Counted from the stretch's first letter, positions 48,591 through 59,222 are shown. The stretch: 64,000 bases of DNA from JBDROU01 sp043809745 [NCBI: bacterium] (GCA_043809745.1 JBDROU010000032.1:1-64000); one strand, 5' to 3'. The notes: generated from the letters alone by a model not told the origin. Numbers and translations are program-made.

Positions 48591-50427
48591 GTGGAAAATT
48601 GAAAAATATCCAAATGCTAAAAGCCCAAACCAGTGTGTTCTGAAGATTAGGGGTTCTAGGGACGATATCTTGTTCGTATTCAATATGCTCATGCAAGATT
48701 GTGAGGTTCCTTACTCGATACATACTGGAGAGGAATATAATTGGGGTTTAGTTTTTACTGATCCTAAAGGTGAAGTTTCTGAAGAGATAAAGAAGCAATT
48801 GTTAGCTAGAGGCGGGGAAAATAGTGTTAGTCCTGAATCAAAAAGGCAAAAAGAAACTGAAGATTTGAAAAAAATTGAAATAACGGATTACTATGCTGAT
48901 ATAATGGAGGAAAGTGGAAAGTATAAAGTCGAGGGCAATAGCAGGAGTGATAGGTTCCCTCCAATAATCGAAGCAGGTAAAAGTGAGTCAGATGTTTCTA
49001 ATTCGGAAGAGCCAAAATTAAGCAAACCTATTTTGGATAAAACAAAACAGGATAAACCTAAAACATCCTCATCTGAGGAAGAAACTCAGTTAAAGGAGCA
49101 GCATCAAAGGTTAAAGGAAGATATTTATGCGGCTGATCAGAGGCCAAAGGTCGCAAAAGATTTAAATATGGATAAAGAAATATTAGAACCTAAGGAAAAT
49201 GTTCAAGAATATAATCAAGATAAGCTTGCTGAATCTTCGAAAGATCAGAAATGGGTGAACCAGCCGCAAGAGGTTGAAAAAGAAAGAGAGCGGAAAGATA
49301 AAGAAAAAGGTTCTGATTCGGATAAAGTTGAAATGAAGAATCTATTAGACGAGTTGAATGAAGTATTTTCTGACCTTACAAAATCGGAAAGAGATAAGAT
49401 GAGAGAAAAGCTTACATCTGATTTTGATGCTATTTCAAAGGAGCGTAGAAGGAGAAATGTGTTTGGAGAAGAAAGTACTAATTTTGAAAAGGACAAAGGA
49501 GATGTTGATCAAAAACCGCGGCCTTCAAATGAAACTTTACCGCGCGAAGCATTTTCAGAAGATAAATTTGATTCTAAAAGAAATGTATTTGAGATTGAAA
49601 ACAGAGATCATATGCAGACAAGATTAGGCCAAAAAAGAGATAATATTCCGAATAGCATGGAAACGAATTCCAATTTTCCCGACACATCTGATAGATCCGC
49701 TGAATCGTTTGAAGATGATTTTACGAATAAGCAAGTAACGCCTGATGATATGAGTGGTTTTGAAAGCAGGGGAGCTGAAAACAGAAATGAGCAGCCTGAT
49801 GAAGGTCAATCCATAACTGAAGAAGTAAAAAAGGATGCAAAACTCCAAGAGATATTAAGGAATTTTAAACAACAGAAAAAGATGGGAAACACTCAAAAAG
49901 ATCATGGTTCATATGATGCATCTGCTAATCAAGGTGATTCCTATATAGGAAAAGCTCAGCAGCAAGACGAAATAAAACAAAAGCCAGAATATTTTGGAAA
50001 AGAACCGCATGAGCAACCGATGCATGCAGCCCAAAAATTTGAGAGCCCAAGCCCAATCAATATATGCTGTGTTTGTCCTTCAAATGAAAAAAGCGGTTTC
50101 CAATTATTTCAAGAAACAATAGAGGATGTAATAGAAAAAACTACTAAAACTGCTTTTTATTCAAATATTAGTTTGTCGATTGCAATGAATGTGGGAAATC
50201 CAAACATTCAAGGAATTATTGATGAGATAAAAAGTGTTAATGTAGATGTCGTTATCTTAATTGATGAGCCTGCTATATCTAGAGCCGCAATTAATCAATT
50301 AACATTAAGCTTGAGTCAATTAAACATACCCTTTTACTCAATAAGCAAGAGTAAGATTGGTAAAAAGTTTGTATATGTTGATTTGGTAGTGGAATTAATG
50401 CTTAAGAAAAAGAATGTTAGAGAGTAG
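48577..50427 (+). CDS. Disordered linker protein sharing end domains with the DnaA-like ATPase
   Basis: The 616-residue protein falls into three parts. Residues 1-80 form a folded domain with W.IEKYP and a late EYNWGLVF motif. Residues 85-490 are disordered, rich in K, E, D, S and Q. Residues 490-616 form a second folded domain (PINICCVCP, then FQETIEDVIEK and DVVILIDEP). The N-domain matches the start of the next protein. I recognise no family. GTG at 48577 is chosen; GTG at 48568 is possible. Confidence 0.75.
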   Translation: MAVSKWKIEKYPNAKSPNQCVLKIRGSRDDILFVFNMLMQDCEVPYSIHTGEEYNWGLVFTDPKGEVSEEIKKQLLARGGENSVSPESKRQKETEDLKKIEITDYYADIMEESGKYKVEGNSRSDRFPPIIEAGKSESDVSNSEEPKLSKPILDKTKQDKPKTSSSEEETQLKEQHQRLKEDIYAADQRPKVAKDLNMDKEILEPKENVQEYNQDKLAESSKDQKWVNQPQEVEKERERKDKEKGSDSDKVEMKNLLDELNEVFSDLTKSERDKMREKLTSDFDAISKERRRRNVFGEESTNFEKDKGDVDQKPRPSNETLPREAFSEDKFDSKRNVFEIENRDHMQTRLGQKRDNIPNSMETNSNFPDTSDRSAESFEDDFTNKQVTPDDMSGFESRGAENRNEQPDEGQSITEEVKKDAKLQEILRNFKQQKKMGNTQKDHGSYDASANQGDSYIGKAQQQDEIKQKPEYFGKEPHEQPMHAAQKFESPSPINICCVCPSNEKSGFQLFQETIEDVIEKTTKTAFYSNISLSIAMNVGNPNIQGIIDEIKSVNVDVVILIDEPAISRAAINQLTLSLSQLNIPFYSISKSKIGKKFVYVDLVVELMLKKKNVRE

Positions 50428-50455
50428 AAGTTAATATTTATTTAAGGGTTTAAAT

Positions 50456-52720
50456 ATGCTAGAACGTTGGGAATTTATACACTTTCCTTGTATGAAAGAT
50501 TCTCAGAGATACAAGCTAAAATTAAAAGCTGATGAAGATAATTTAAGAAAGATCGTAAGAATGCTTTCTGCTAATTCCGGTCGTCCATTTGCTTCGCTCT
50601 CGCATGAGTATAATTGGGGAGTTTATTTTTATAGTATAGATGAGAACGAAAAAAGAAGGATTACTGATACGCTAAAAAGGATTTGTAATCAGGGTAATGT
50701 CAGCCAGTCTGAAGTAATAATGGGGCAGGAACTCCCACCAATGTTCGAGGAGTTTTTAGAAGCTACAGCAAAGGAGTTAAAAGGCAATACAGACACTGTG
50801 GATGGATCATTGCAAATGGAGGAGCTTGGTTCTGCATCTGTGGATAAGAGCTCCGAGGGATCTGCCATAAAAGAAGATAATAACATTATTTCCGGAGACA
50901 AAAATTCTGAAAATGCGGATCAAAATACCCGGATGCAGCCCTCTGTTGAAATATCGGAATTAAATGACCGTGAATCCGAATCAGTGCAAAAGGATGATTG
51001 GTCTATTGGTTCACCGGAAGCCCCGGAGCCAGATAAAATATTGGCAAAAGATGATGAAGCTTCTTTTAAAAACTCAGATTCAAAAGAGACAGCATCTTCA
51101 AAATCTATGGGAAACATTGAAACAAGAACATTTCTTAATAAAAATTATACATTAAACGAATTCGTAGTGGGTTCTAATAATCGTTTTACGCATGCGGCTG
51201 CTAAGGCGGTAGCGGAAAATCCCGGCAAAATTTATAATCCATTATTTATTTATGGAGGAGTTGGATTAGGGAAAACCCATCTGATGCATGCAGTGGGTCA
51301 TTACGTTCTTGAGAAGTCTCCATCTATAAACGTGGTATATGTAACAACTGAGAGGTTTATGAGTGAGGTTATCGAAGCTATTGGCAAAGGCGAGATTCAG
51401 TCCTTTAGAGAAAAATATCGCAGCGTTGATCTGCTGCTTATAGATGATATTCAGTTTTTATCAGAATCTGAATCAACACAGGAAGAGTTTTTCCATACTT
51501 TTAATATGCTGCATGAGAGCGCAAGGCAAATCATTATAACTTCTGATAGGCCTCCAAAACAGTTGAGTACGCTTGAAGATAGACTGCGTTCCCGTTTTGA
51601 ATGGGGATTGATTGCGGATATTAAATCACCGACTTTAGAGACCAGGGTTGCCATATTAAAAAGGAAAAATGAAGGCAGCAATGTATCCTTGGATGATAAT
51701 ATCCTGCTTTATATCGCGTCAAAATTAAAATCAAACATAAGAGAACTCGAAGGTTTCTTAAAAAGAGTAAATGCTTATGCTGCTCTAACCGGGCAGGAGG
51801 TAGATATGGAGTCTGTTAAGTCCATAATGAGAGAGTTGCTGCCGGAAGATGAGATCGAAGAAGAAGATAAAGTTATTAAGGATACTGATATTTTAAGTCA
51901 GGCATTTGCTGAAGGTCCTGCTATGACTCAACAAGAAAATGTACAGGCTAACCCTGCGCCAAAGGGACAACTTCAACCAGAACCATCATTTGTGCATGAA
52001 CCTTTAGTGAATTTTATGGAAGGATTTTCAGCTGGAGAAACAACCCCTTCTTCACCTCAGAACGATCAATATAAATCACCAGAATTGCAGCAGCCAGGAA
52101 CACCTAATTTTCAACAAGATCAACCTTTTACACAGCAACAACAATTTACACCGCCGCCGCCTCCTCCTCCTCAATTTCAGACAATGTCCGCACCGCCGCC
52201 GCCTCCTCCTCCTCCTCAAATGCAGCAGGCGCCAACAATACCGCCTCCGGTACCTGTACAACTGAATTCTGGGAATCCATCTCCAGGATTTGGTGTTGCT
52301 GGTTTAAAAAATGATGGGGTGGATCAGAATCTAGTTCCTATTGAAGTAGCCTTCTTTTATCCAGAGGGTAAGGATAAAGAATTTAGCACAATGAAAGAAA
52401 AATTTAGACAAGTAATTAAAAAACATAAGCTGAAATTTAGATTTGAGAGTATTTTTGAAAGGGGTTACAACTATGGTCAAAAAATTAATTATGCGTTTTT
52501 TACGGAACTATGTAAGACTAACAATGTTAGGATAGTAATATTTCTTGGCGCCCCTCCAAACCAGAATTTTACCAGTGAGGATTCTTCTAATTTGCTTGGG
52601 GCGATGATGGAAGATGACAAAATCTCGATGCAATATGTGCCTTGGAATGAATTGAATAAAGATTATAGGTATCTAAATCTAGCGCTTGATATAACTCTAT
52701 TAAGGAACAAAAAGGTATGA
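50456..52720 (+). CDS. DnaA-type AAA+ ATPase lacking the DnaA DNA-binding domain
   Basis: The 754-residue protein has an N-domain (1-80, EYNWGVYF) like the preceding protein, an acidic linker, then a full DnaA AAA+ module (about 226-465). This has [19 protein letters not shown], Walker A GGVGLGKT (267-274), Walker B LLLIDDIQ (D330-D331), the [10 protein letters not shown] arginine-finger region (R376-R380) and sensor 2 NIRELEG (R429). After it comes a Pro/Gln-rich linker with runs of 7 and 8 prolines and a C-terminal domain (about 620-754). DnaA domain IV is absent, so it cannot bind DnaA boxes in the usual way. The stop overlaps the kinase start (ATGA). Confidence 0.88.
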   Translation: MLERWEFIHFPCMKDSQRYKLKLKADEDNLRKIVRMLSANSGRPFASLSHEYNWGVYFYSIDENEKRRITDTLKRICNQGNVSQSEVIMGQELPPMFEEFLEATAKELKGNTDTVDGSLQMEELGSASVDKSSEGSAIKEDNNIISGDKNSENADQNTRMQPSVEISELNDRESESVQKDDWSIGSPEAPEPDKILAKDDEASFKNSDSKETASSKSMGNIETRTFLNKNYTLNEFVVGSNNRFTHAAAKAVAENPGKIYNPLFIYGGVGLGKTHLMHAVGHYVLEKSPSINVVYVTTERFMSEVIEAIGKGEIQSFREKYRSVDLLLIDDIQFLSESESTQEEFFHTFNMLHESARQIIITSDRPPKQLSTLEDRLRSRFEWGLIADIKSPTLETRVAILKRKNEGSNVSLDDNILLYIASKLKSNIRELEGFLKRVNAYAALTGQEVDMESVKSIMRELLPEDEIEEEDKVIKDTDILSQAFAEGPAMTQQENVQANPAPKGQLQPEPSFVHEPLVNFMEGFSAGETTPSSPQNDQYKSPELQQPGTPNFQQDQPFTQQQQFTPPPPPPPQFQTMSAPPPPPPPPQMQQAPTIPPPVPVQLNSGNPSPGFGVAGLKNDGVDQNLVPIEVAFFYPEGKDKEFSTMKEKFRQVIKKHKLKFRFESIFERGYNYGQKINYAFFTELCKTNNVRIVIFLGAPPNQNFTSEDSSNLLGAMMEDDKISMQYVPWNELNKDYRYLNLALDITLLRNKKV
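52151..52216 (+). repeat. Duplicated proline-codon tract
   Basis: Two tracts of three CCG followed by CCT codons (four CCT at 52151-52171, five at 52193-52216) encode runs of seven and eight prolines in the DnaA-like protein. The tracts are GC-rich against an AT-rich gene and are prone to slippage. Confidence 0.9.
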
Positions 52721-55680
52721 ATGTTTTCGCGAGAGTATCGGTAAGAATTAAGGAGATTATTCGTTTTTGGTTATTATTCACATTTATTTCATTGATAATA
52801 GTTGCTCATTCTCTATTCTGGTTTGTTTTTAACATGAATAGTAATATGAAAGAAGAGATGCGTCCTCTTGTTGAAAAAAGTTTGTCTGTCGGAACCGCTG
52901 CTTTATTTTCAGATAAGAATAATACATCTGGAATATTTGATTTAAAGAAGGAAATTTCCAATTTGGAACAAACTGAATATATAATTTATGTTCATGTGAG
53001 GAATATATTGGGGAAAATTTTAATACCGGGGAAAAAGAATTTTGAAGAGCTGCCTTATTTTTTTAAGGTTAAGTTTCCCATGCAAAAAGAACAAAATGTT
53101 TTGGCTTATCTTGAGATATGGTATGATTATTCTTATGGATTAAAGAAATATTATTCGATGCTATTTCTTGGCTTTATTATTCTGCTGCATATAGCGATTC
53201 TTGTTACTATTGAATTGGCTCTTATTGAGTTAAAAGTATTTCAACCTGTGCGTATAGCTGCAGGGAACATTAATAGGATACTAGATTGGAATTCAGACAG
53301 ATTTGATTCAAAAGGATCATTAAAGGGGATCAAATTATTTGAAGGCAGAGCGACCGAGATTGTTGAAATAATGTCTGAAACTCAGGAAATACTCAATATG
53401 CTTTTTGATATATCCAAAACACTAACTCTAAATTTGGATATTCGTGAAATTCTAGATTCTGTGCTTGATACAATTCAGAAGAAATTTGATTTAATCAGCG
53501 TAGCTATACTTGAAGTTGGGGATGATGGCTATTTAAGAATTAAAAATCACAGAGGCTTTTCCCGTGAATTTGTTCGGACAACAAAAGTAAGATTTGGATC
53601 AGGTGTAATGGGAAAGGTGTATGATACTGTAAGGACAGTAATAATAAATGATATTTCACGTGAAGGAGATTTGTTCACGCAAGAAATGGCCGAACAAGAG
53701 CAAATTCAGTCTGCGCTTTATATCCCTCTTGTCCTTGAACAACAGCCGTTTGGGGTGCTTGTAGTAGCTTCAAGAAATAAGAGCTATTTTGATTACCGCC
53801 GTATCAAAACATTAACCATGATTGCTGAGACATCCTCAATTGCTATGAGGAATGCTCGGCTTTATGAACAACTGCAAAATTTTAATAGACGGTTGGAAGC
53901 AGAGGTTACTTCCACCACGCAGGAGCTTACGCAAACTAATACAAGGCTAATCAAAAAGGTAAGAGAATTAAAAGCGCTCTATGATATAGCCTTTTCAACA
54001 TCAATGCATTTAGATTTAGATCAAGTATTAAGTTTAATTGTAGAGAAAATTCAAGAAATATTAAATGTGGAATGCGTTAGTTTTGCTATTTATAATGAAA
54101 AGAAAAATGAATTGGTGCTAGAGCGAACAATGATTAGAGGAAAATTTGTAAATAATCAGCATAATTTCATCAGAATGATTGATGCCGGTATTTTAACTCA
54201 TGTTTTTAAGGGTGGAAGTCCATACATATCAAACAAGTTATTAAATGAAGAAAACAAGAATTTAGGTTTGCCGAAGGATTATATTCTTAGAACGATTTTG
54301 TCTGTTCCGCTAAAGACCAAATATAAAACAGTAGGGGTGCTGACAGTTGGTAATAAAATAGACTCTCCATTTAATGATGATGATCTTCGCCTGGTACAGG
54401 TACTTTGCAATCAAACTGGAGAAGTTATAGAAAACATAAAATTATATCAGGAAAACAAAAGACGGGTCCAGGATCTTACTACACTTCAAGAGATGTCTTT
54501 TTCAATATCATTAAATAGTTCTCTGCATGACAATCTTAAAAAAATCTGTTCGATAATTGTTAGAGAATTTGAGGCAGATTCTGCTGCATTTTTACTATTT
54601 GATGAAATGTCAAAGGAACTTATAATGGAAAAGGGATCTCATTTGTTGAAAGAAAGTCATTTTGATTATCGTATCAAAGAGGAAAATCAACGTTCATTGT
54701 CTGCAAGCGCATTCCGAATGGGAGAGCCTATATTAATGCCGGTGTATAACCCTCGAAGTACATTCCACGATGTTTTTGAGGAACAGCTTAAGTCTCTGCT
54801 GGTAATACCGCTTAAAATCGAAAATAAGATGATAGGAATATTGCATATGGGCAGTAAAAATGAGCGGTGTTTTGAATTTGAAAAACTGCGTTTGGCCGCT
54901 CTTATAGCGGATCAAACTGCAGTTATTATTGAAAGATCGAAACTGTATGAGGAATTAAATAACGCGGTTAATGAACTTCAGCAAGCAGATAAAATAAAAA
55001 ATGAATTTATTACGCATGTGTCGCATGAACTTAGGATTCCCATAAGTGCCATACAGGGATTTGTAAAAGCGCTCTTAAACAAGGAGACTGGTAAATTAAA
55101 TGAACATCAGAAAAATATACTTCATCTAGCTGAAAAATTTGTGAGCAGATTAAATGTCTTGATAAATGATTTGCTGGATGTCGCGCGTATGCAAAGAGGT
55201 GATATTCAGTTAAAGATGGCACCAAGCGCGATTGGGGGCATAGTGGATGAAGTGATTAAAGAATTAAAGCAGTTGTGGGAAGTTAAGGAACAAAAAATAA
55301 CCGTTCAATCAAATAATAATGTACCTAAGATTATGATTGATTCGAAAAGATTTATACAAGTATTTAAAAATTTAATGCTAAATGCAATTAAATTCACTCC
55401 TCACGGCGGAGATATAATAATAAAAATTGAGCATCAGAATGGCAATGTAATGCTGTGCATAAAGGATAGTGGGATCGGGATTCCAACGGAAGATCAGCCG
55501 TTAGTCTTTAACCAATTTCATCAAATTGATAATCCGGTTCATAAAGAACTTAGAGGGTTTGGAGTGGGATTGTCAATTGCAAAATCTATTATTGAGCTGC
55601 ATAAAGGCAAAATAACTATAAATTCAGAACTAAATAAAGGCGCTGAATTCATTATTACAATACCTCTAAAAGATGAGTAG
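52717..55680 (+). CDS. Membrane-bound triple-GAF sensor histidine kinase
   Basis: The 987-residue kinase has two transmembrane helices (about 14-36 and 145-172) around a periplasmic sensor loop. Three GAF domains follow (about 226-390, 418-580 and 586-745), then HisKA with phospho-acceptor H770 ([13 protein letters not shown]) and a HATPase domain with the N box (NLMLNAIKF), DSGIGIP and [12 protein letters not shown]. No HAMP or receiver domain is seen and no response regulator is adjacent. The ATG overlaps the DnaA-like gene's stop by four bases, so the kinase belongs to this system. Confidence 0.92.
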   Translation: MNVFARVSVRIKEIIRFWLLFTFISLIIVAHSLFWFVFNMNSNMKEEMRPLVEKSLSVGTAALFSDKNNTSGIFDLKKEISNLEQTEYIIYVHVRNILGKILIPGKKNFEELPYFFKVKFPMQKEQNVLAYLEIWYDYSYGLKKYYSMLFLGFIILLHIAILVTIELALIELKVFQPVRIAAGNINRILDWNSDRFDSKGSLKGIKLFEGRATEIVEIMSETQEILNMLFDISKTLTLNLDIREILDSVLDTIQKKFDLISVAILEVGDDGYLRIKNHRGFSREFVRTTKVRFGSGVMGKVYDTVRTVIINDISREGDLFTQEMAEQEQIQSALYIPLVLEQQPFGVLVVASRNKSYFDYRRIKTLTMIAETSSIAMRNARLYEQLQNFNRRLEAEVTSTTQELTQTNTRLIKKVRELKALYDIAFSTSMHLDLDQVLSLIVEKIQEILNVECVSFAIYNEKKNELVLERTMIRGKFVNNQHNFIRMIDAGILTHVFKGGSPYISNKLLNEENKNLGLPKDYILRTILSVPLKTKYKTVGVLTVGNKIDSPFNDDDLRLVQVLCNQTGEVIENIKLYQENKRRVQDLTTLQEMSFSISLNSSLHDNLKKICSIIVREFEADSAAFLLFDEMSKELIMEKGSHLLKESHFDYRIKEENQRSLSASAFRMGEPILMPVYNPRSTFHDVFEEQLKSLLVIPLKIENKMIGILHMGSKNERCFEFEKLRLAALIADQTAVIIERSKLYEELNNAVNELQQADKIKNEFITHVSHELRIPISAIQGFVKALLNKETGKLNEHQKNILHLAEKFVSRLNVLINDLLDVARMQRGDIQLKMAPSAIGGIVDEVIKELKQLWEVKEQKITVQSNNNVPKIMIDSKRFIQVFKNLMLNAIKFTPHGGDIIIKIEHQNGNVMLCIKDSGIGIPTEDQPLVFNQFHQIDNPVHKELRGFGVGLSIAKSIIELHKGKITINSELNKGAEFIITIPLKDE

Positions 55681-55850
55681 ATATGTCGCGGGCCAATCTT
55701 AAGAGAAATTTCTTAACACAATATTGCCGGTTCTAAATAAATTTGGAAATAAATTATAAAATTTGCAGAAATGGAAATCTGCTTCTCAAATAGTATAAAC
55801 TATTCTGCAGCAAAAATATTTAAAGAAAAACAGGCTTGCTAAATTATAAG

Positions 55851-55879
55851 TTGATTTTTTGATATATATTAAATATAAT
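55851..55879 (+). promoter_or_regulatory. Promoter of the lipoprotein operon
   Basis: TTGATT (55851-55856) and TATAAT (55874-55879) with a 17-base spacer. It lies about 40 bases before the first lipoprotein gene and separates that operon from the kinase gene. Confidence 0.65.
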
Positions 55880-55919
55880 TCTCTAAAATAAATCTTAGAA
55901 TAAGGACAGGAGGGTTATC

Positions 55920-56369
55920 ATGCATAAATGGTTTTTTTTGCTGGTGTTTGGTGTTTTATTATTGCAAATTGGATGCGGATCCGGGATTAGGACTAATGTT
56001 AAAAAAGGAGAAATTAAGAACACAATAGAAGGTGAATCAATCCAAAAGAAGTTTATCGAAACAATCGGTATTGGCGCGGCCGATCAAGGGTTGGAAAACG
56101 CAACCCAGAGAAAAGCGACCAGCAGAAATGCTGCTATTGTGGCTGCACAGTATGAGATGATCTCTACGATAAAAGGTATTGCTTTAGAAGGAGGGGTTAC
56201 AATCGAGAAAGCTATGGAAACAGATTCCAAGATAACAGCAACTGTAAATGATACTGTAAAATCGGCCCAGATAATTAAAACTGAATGGACTGATGACGAT
56301 GGATGTGTAGTAACTCTTCGAGTGAGCAAAAAGGATTTAGAAGAGAAAATGGGAATGAAGTTCGAATAA
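55920..56369 (+). CDS. LPP20-like small lipoprotein
   Basis: The 149-residue lipoprotein has a signal peptide ending LQIGC (Cys19). The mature part has GIGAADQGLENATQRKATSR, an LPP20 family feature (tandem repeats of Ala/Arg-rich helices), and IKTEWTDDDGCVVTLRVSK. It probably sits at the outer membrane. AGGAGGG precedes the ATG. It is the first of four lipoprotein genes. Confidence 0.75.
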   Translation: MHKWFFLLVFGVLLLQIGCGSGIRTNVKKGEIKNTIEGESIQKKFIETIGIGAADQGLENATQRKATSRNAAIVAAQYEMISTIKGIALEGGVTIEKAMETDSKITATVNDTVKSAQIIKTEWTDDDGCVVTLRVSKKDLEEKMGMKFE

Positions 56370-56420
56370 TTATCTAATATAAGCAGTTCAAATTGAAGAT
56401 CGGTAAAGAGTGGAGGGTGA

Positions 56421-57563
56421 ATGAGGAGTAAAACAAGGATACTGATTCTTATATTGCCTTTCCTGATTCTTGCTTGCGCCGGGAACAGGAAACTAACACG
56501 TACTTTTGATGGCCAACCAGGTGAGATTGTGATAGCTGAAGGCATAGCTCCAGTTATTGATGGTGATGTCTTAAATGCGAAGAAGGCTGCCCTTACCGAA
56601 GCTCAGAGAAGGGCTGTAGAGATGGTTGTAGGCGTCTATGTTACTGGAGAAACAAGAGTGGAAAAGGCTGTCTTAATAGAATCTAATATCGTTTCTAAAA
56701 CTAAAGGGTATATTGCCCAATACGATGTTCTTGAAGAAAAAATGCAAGATGGTTTCGTAAAAGTGAAAATAAAGGCACTTGTTAAATTAGAGGATTTGAG
56801 TAAGGATTTGAAGGAGCTGGGCTTAATTGTTAAGCCAAGTGAAGTAGGAAATCCTAAAACAGCTGTTTTAATAAAGGAATCTTTAGATGGAAAAGATCAA
56901 ACTTCTTCTGAAGCTGAATCAATGATTATACAGGAGCTTGTTAATAAGGGGTATTCAGTGGTTGAATCATCAAATCTTTCAGCAGAGGAGATAAAAGGTG
57001 TTTCAGCTGGGGAGGAGAGCTTCTATAAAAAACTCGCAGATAGATTGAAGGTTGAAGTTCTTGTGGTAGGAAAAGCAGTAAGTTCATTCTTTACAAGTGA
57101 GAATTTGGGAGGATTTGTATCTTATCGCGCTTCCATTTCTGCCAGGGTGTTAAAAGCTCAAACCGGGGAGGTGCTAATTAGCGTGTCTCAACAGGCAAGC
57201 GGTGTTGATGTTGTTAAGCAGATAGCGGGTGAAAAAGCTCTTCAAAAGGTAGGACAGCTTGTTGGAAAGGAGTTATCTGTAAAAATTGCCCAGAAATTAA
57301 AAACGCATTCAGATATTGTGCTTACAATTAAGGATTTAAGTACAGTCAACGAACTTAACGAAATTACCAATTATTTAAGAAGAACAGCATATATAAAAGA
57401 ATTAGTTATTAGCAGTTTTTCGTCAAATGAAGCTACGATCGATGTTCGCTTAAGTTCAGGTGATACCCAAAAGCTGGCCCAAACTTTGGGGAATATTCCT
57501 GGAAAGACATTCACAACTATTTCGTTGAGTAAATACCTGCTTTCGGTAAAAATTGAAAACTAA
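56421..57563 (+). CDS. FlgT/LPP20-like lipoprotein
   Basis: The 380-residue lipoprotein (lipobox ILAC, Cys19) has EGIAPVIDGDVLNAKKAALT and AVEMVVGVYVTGETRVEKAV followed by SKTKGYIAQYDVL, which matches the N-terminal domain of FlgT, an outer-membrane flagellar T-ring protein. A middle CsgG-like region follows (170-300), then a small C-terminal repeat. No flagellar genes are near, so it probably serves another envelope complex. Confidence 0.75.
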   Translation: MRSKTRILILILPFLILACAGNRKLTRTFDGQPGEIVIAEGIAPVIDGDVLNAKKAALTEAQRRAVEMVVGVYVTGETRVEKAVLIESNIVSKTKGYIAQYDVLEEKMQDGFVKVKIKALVKLEDLSKDLKELGLIVKPSEVGNPKTAVLIKESLDGKDQTSSEAESMIIQELVNKGYSVVESSNLSAEEIKGVSAGEESFYKKLADRLKVEVLVVGKAVSSFFTSENLGGFVSYRASISARVLKAQTGEVLISVSQQASGVDVVKQIAGEKALQKVGQLVGKELSVKIAQKLKTHSDIVLTIKDLSTVNELNEITNYLRRTAYIKELVISSFSSNEATIDVRLSSGDTQKLAQTLGNIPGKTFTTISLSKYLLSVKIEN

Positions 57564-57569
57564 ATATAT

Positions 57570-58205
57570 ATGTGTAAATGGCGATTTTTTCTGTTACTCC
57601 TTTTTGGCAGCGCGGTTATTAGCTGCGCCATTAACCCAAAATACATAACAGATGATTTTCATCCACCGAGGACTGTTGCCCTTTTACCGGTTGCTAATCA
57701 AAGTAACGATCTTAATGCTCCTGAACTTGTCAGGAAGCTTATGTTGGAAGTATTGGTAAGCAAGGGTTATGAAGTAAAACCGTTGGATACAACTGATGAG
57801 ATTTTAAAAAAAAACGGTATAAGTGAAGGTGGTCAGTTAAACGCGGTAACACCTGAAAAACTTGGGAAAGAGCTTGATGTCGGCGGACTTTTTTATGGAG
57901 AGATCATTGAATATAATTTCATCAATGTAGGGGTGTATAGAAACAGGGTTGTGGAAATAGATTATAAGTTAGTTGATCCTCAAACAGGAAAGATGCTTTG
58001 GGAGGATCAGAGGAAGGTTTCCAACAAGCAGTTTGAGTTTGATCAGGACAAAATGGTTAAATCTTTAGCGCTGGGATTGGCTGAAAAAGTTATCGAAAAT
58101 CTTATTTCGTCTCCGTTATTGCCTGAATGCAAGGCGGTAATAAATAAGATTGCGCGCACTCTGCCTCAAGTCTATGGAGATAGTTCTGGCCTAAGCGGTT
58201 ATTAA
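57570..58205 (+). CDS. GNA1162/DUF799-like lipoprotein
   Basis: The 211-residue lipoprotein has a signal peptide ending VISC (Cys19) and the body motif PPRTVALLPVANQSND, then VGGLFYGEIIEYN, as in Neisseria GNA1162 (DUF799) proteins. These adopt a TolB/CsgG-like fold and occur beside CsgG and LPP20-type genes. It starts seven bases after the previous stop. Confidence 0.78.
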   Translation: MCKWRFFLLLLFGSAVISCAINPKYITDDFHPPRTVALLPVANQSNDLNAPELVRKLMLEVLVSKGYEVKPLDTTDEILKKNGISEGGQLNAVTPEKLGKELDVGGLFYGEIIEYNFINVGVYRNRVVEIDYKLVDPQTGKMLWEDQRKVSNKQFEFDQDKMVKSLALGLAEKVIENLISSPLLPECKAVINKIARTLPQVYGDSSGLSGY

Positions 58206-58295
58206 GAAAGGCTGTAAAAGAAGAGTTTTTAATAGGAGAAAGCGTAATAAGTAAAGAACAGATCCAGCAGTAACAAAAAAAGAAAGGAGTAGTGT

Positions 58296-59222
58296 ATGTT
58301 AAAAAAATTTTTTGCAGTGAGTCTGATGGGTTGTTTTGTTATTATAGGCTGTGCTCCTTCAACATCAATTAAACAAAGGCAATCAACAACAGTAGAAGAA
58401 ACCAAACACCTTAGAAGCGAGCATACAGGTCCAAAAAGAAGGGTGGGCGTTATCGATTTTGAAAACAAGACAACATATGGCGCTCGATTAGGGCAATCTG
58501 CTACAGACATACTTATTACAGAGTTGGTAAAGACCAACCGTTTTATTGTTGTTGAAAGGGATAAAATGAATAAACTGCTTGAAGAACAAAAGCTTGGATT
58601 AACTGGCGTGATAAATCCAAATACCGTTGCTAAAGCAGGGAAACTGCTCGGGTTAAACGCAATAATAACAGGAAGTATATCTCAGTTTGGCGCTAAAAAG
58701 GAAGGATCGGATTATCTGATTACTCAGAGCAAAAGGCAGATAGTTGAGGCAACAGTAGATATTCGTGTAGTAGATGTTGAAACTGGTCAAATCCTATATG
58801 CGGATTCAGGAAAAGGTGTTGTCAAAAAAGGTTCCGGCAAAGTTCTTGGAATGGGAACAAAGAGTAGTTATGACGAAACACTTGAAGGGGAAGCATTGAG
58901 AGCTGCAATTGTAAAGTTTGTGGACAATATAGTTTCGCAAATCAGCGCAAGGCCTTGGTCATGTCGAGTCGCGATGGTTAAGGATTCGAGCATCTATTTA
59001 AATGCAGGCATTTTATCTGGGTTAAAGCCAAACACAGTGCTGATTGCTTATCATTTAGGCGAGGAGATTATAGATCCAACCACAGGGATTTCACTCGGTA
59101 ATACTGAAGAGGAAATTGGGAGTTTGAAAATAGAAAGAAATTTTGGTGAAGATGGATCCATTGCAAAGTTGGTAGCTGGACAGATGCCGTCCAGCAACGA
59201 TATTTGCAGATTAAAGCAATAA
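58296..59222 (+). CDS. CsgG-family outer-membrane lipoprotein
   Basis: The 308-residue lipoprotein (lipobox IIGC, Cys19) has the CsgG fold (45-215): RVGVIDFENKTTYGARLGQ, ATDILITELVKTNRFIVVER and AIITGSISQFG. CsgG forms a nine-fold secretion pore for curli. Here there is no curlin. A C-terminal beta domain (225-308) is extra. AAGAAAGGAG precedes the ATG. It closes the four-gene lipoprotein operon. Confidence 0.85.
   Translation: MLKKFFAVSLMGCFVIIGCAPSTSIKQRQSTTVEETKHLRSEHTGPKRRVGVIDFENKTTYGARLGQSATDILITELVKTNRFIVVERDKMNKLLEEQKLGLTGVINPNTVAKAGKLLGLNAIITGSISQFGAKKEGSDYLITQSKRQIVEATVDIRVVDVETGQILYADSGKGVVKKGSGKVLGMGTKSSYDETLEGEALRAAIVKFVDNIVSQISARPWSCRVAMVKDSSIYLNAGILSGLKPNTVLIAYHLGEEIIDPTTGISLGNTEEEIGSLKIERNFGEDGSIAKLVAGQMPSSNDICRLKQ

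Noticed and set aside
50456-52720. The chromosomal replication initiator DnaA itself
   Set aside because: DnaA domain IV with its helix-turn-helix signature is absent, no dnaN or rpmH is near, and the flanking genes are PilT and a kinase.
55920-59222. A curli or flagellar T-ring locus
   Set aside because: CsgG- and FlgT-like proteins are there, but no curlin, CsgE/F or flagellar gene accompanies them.
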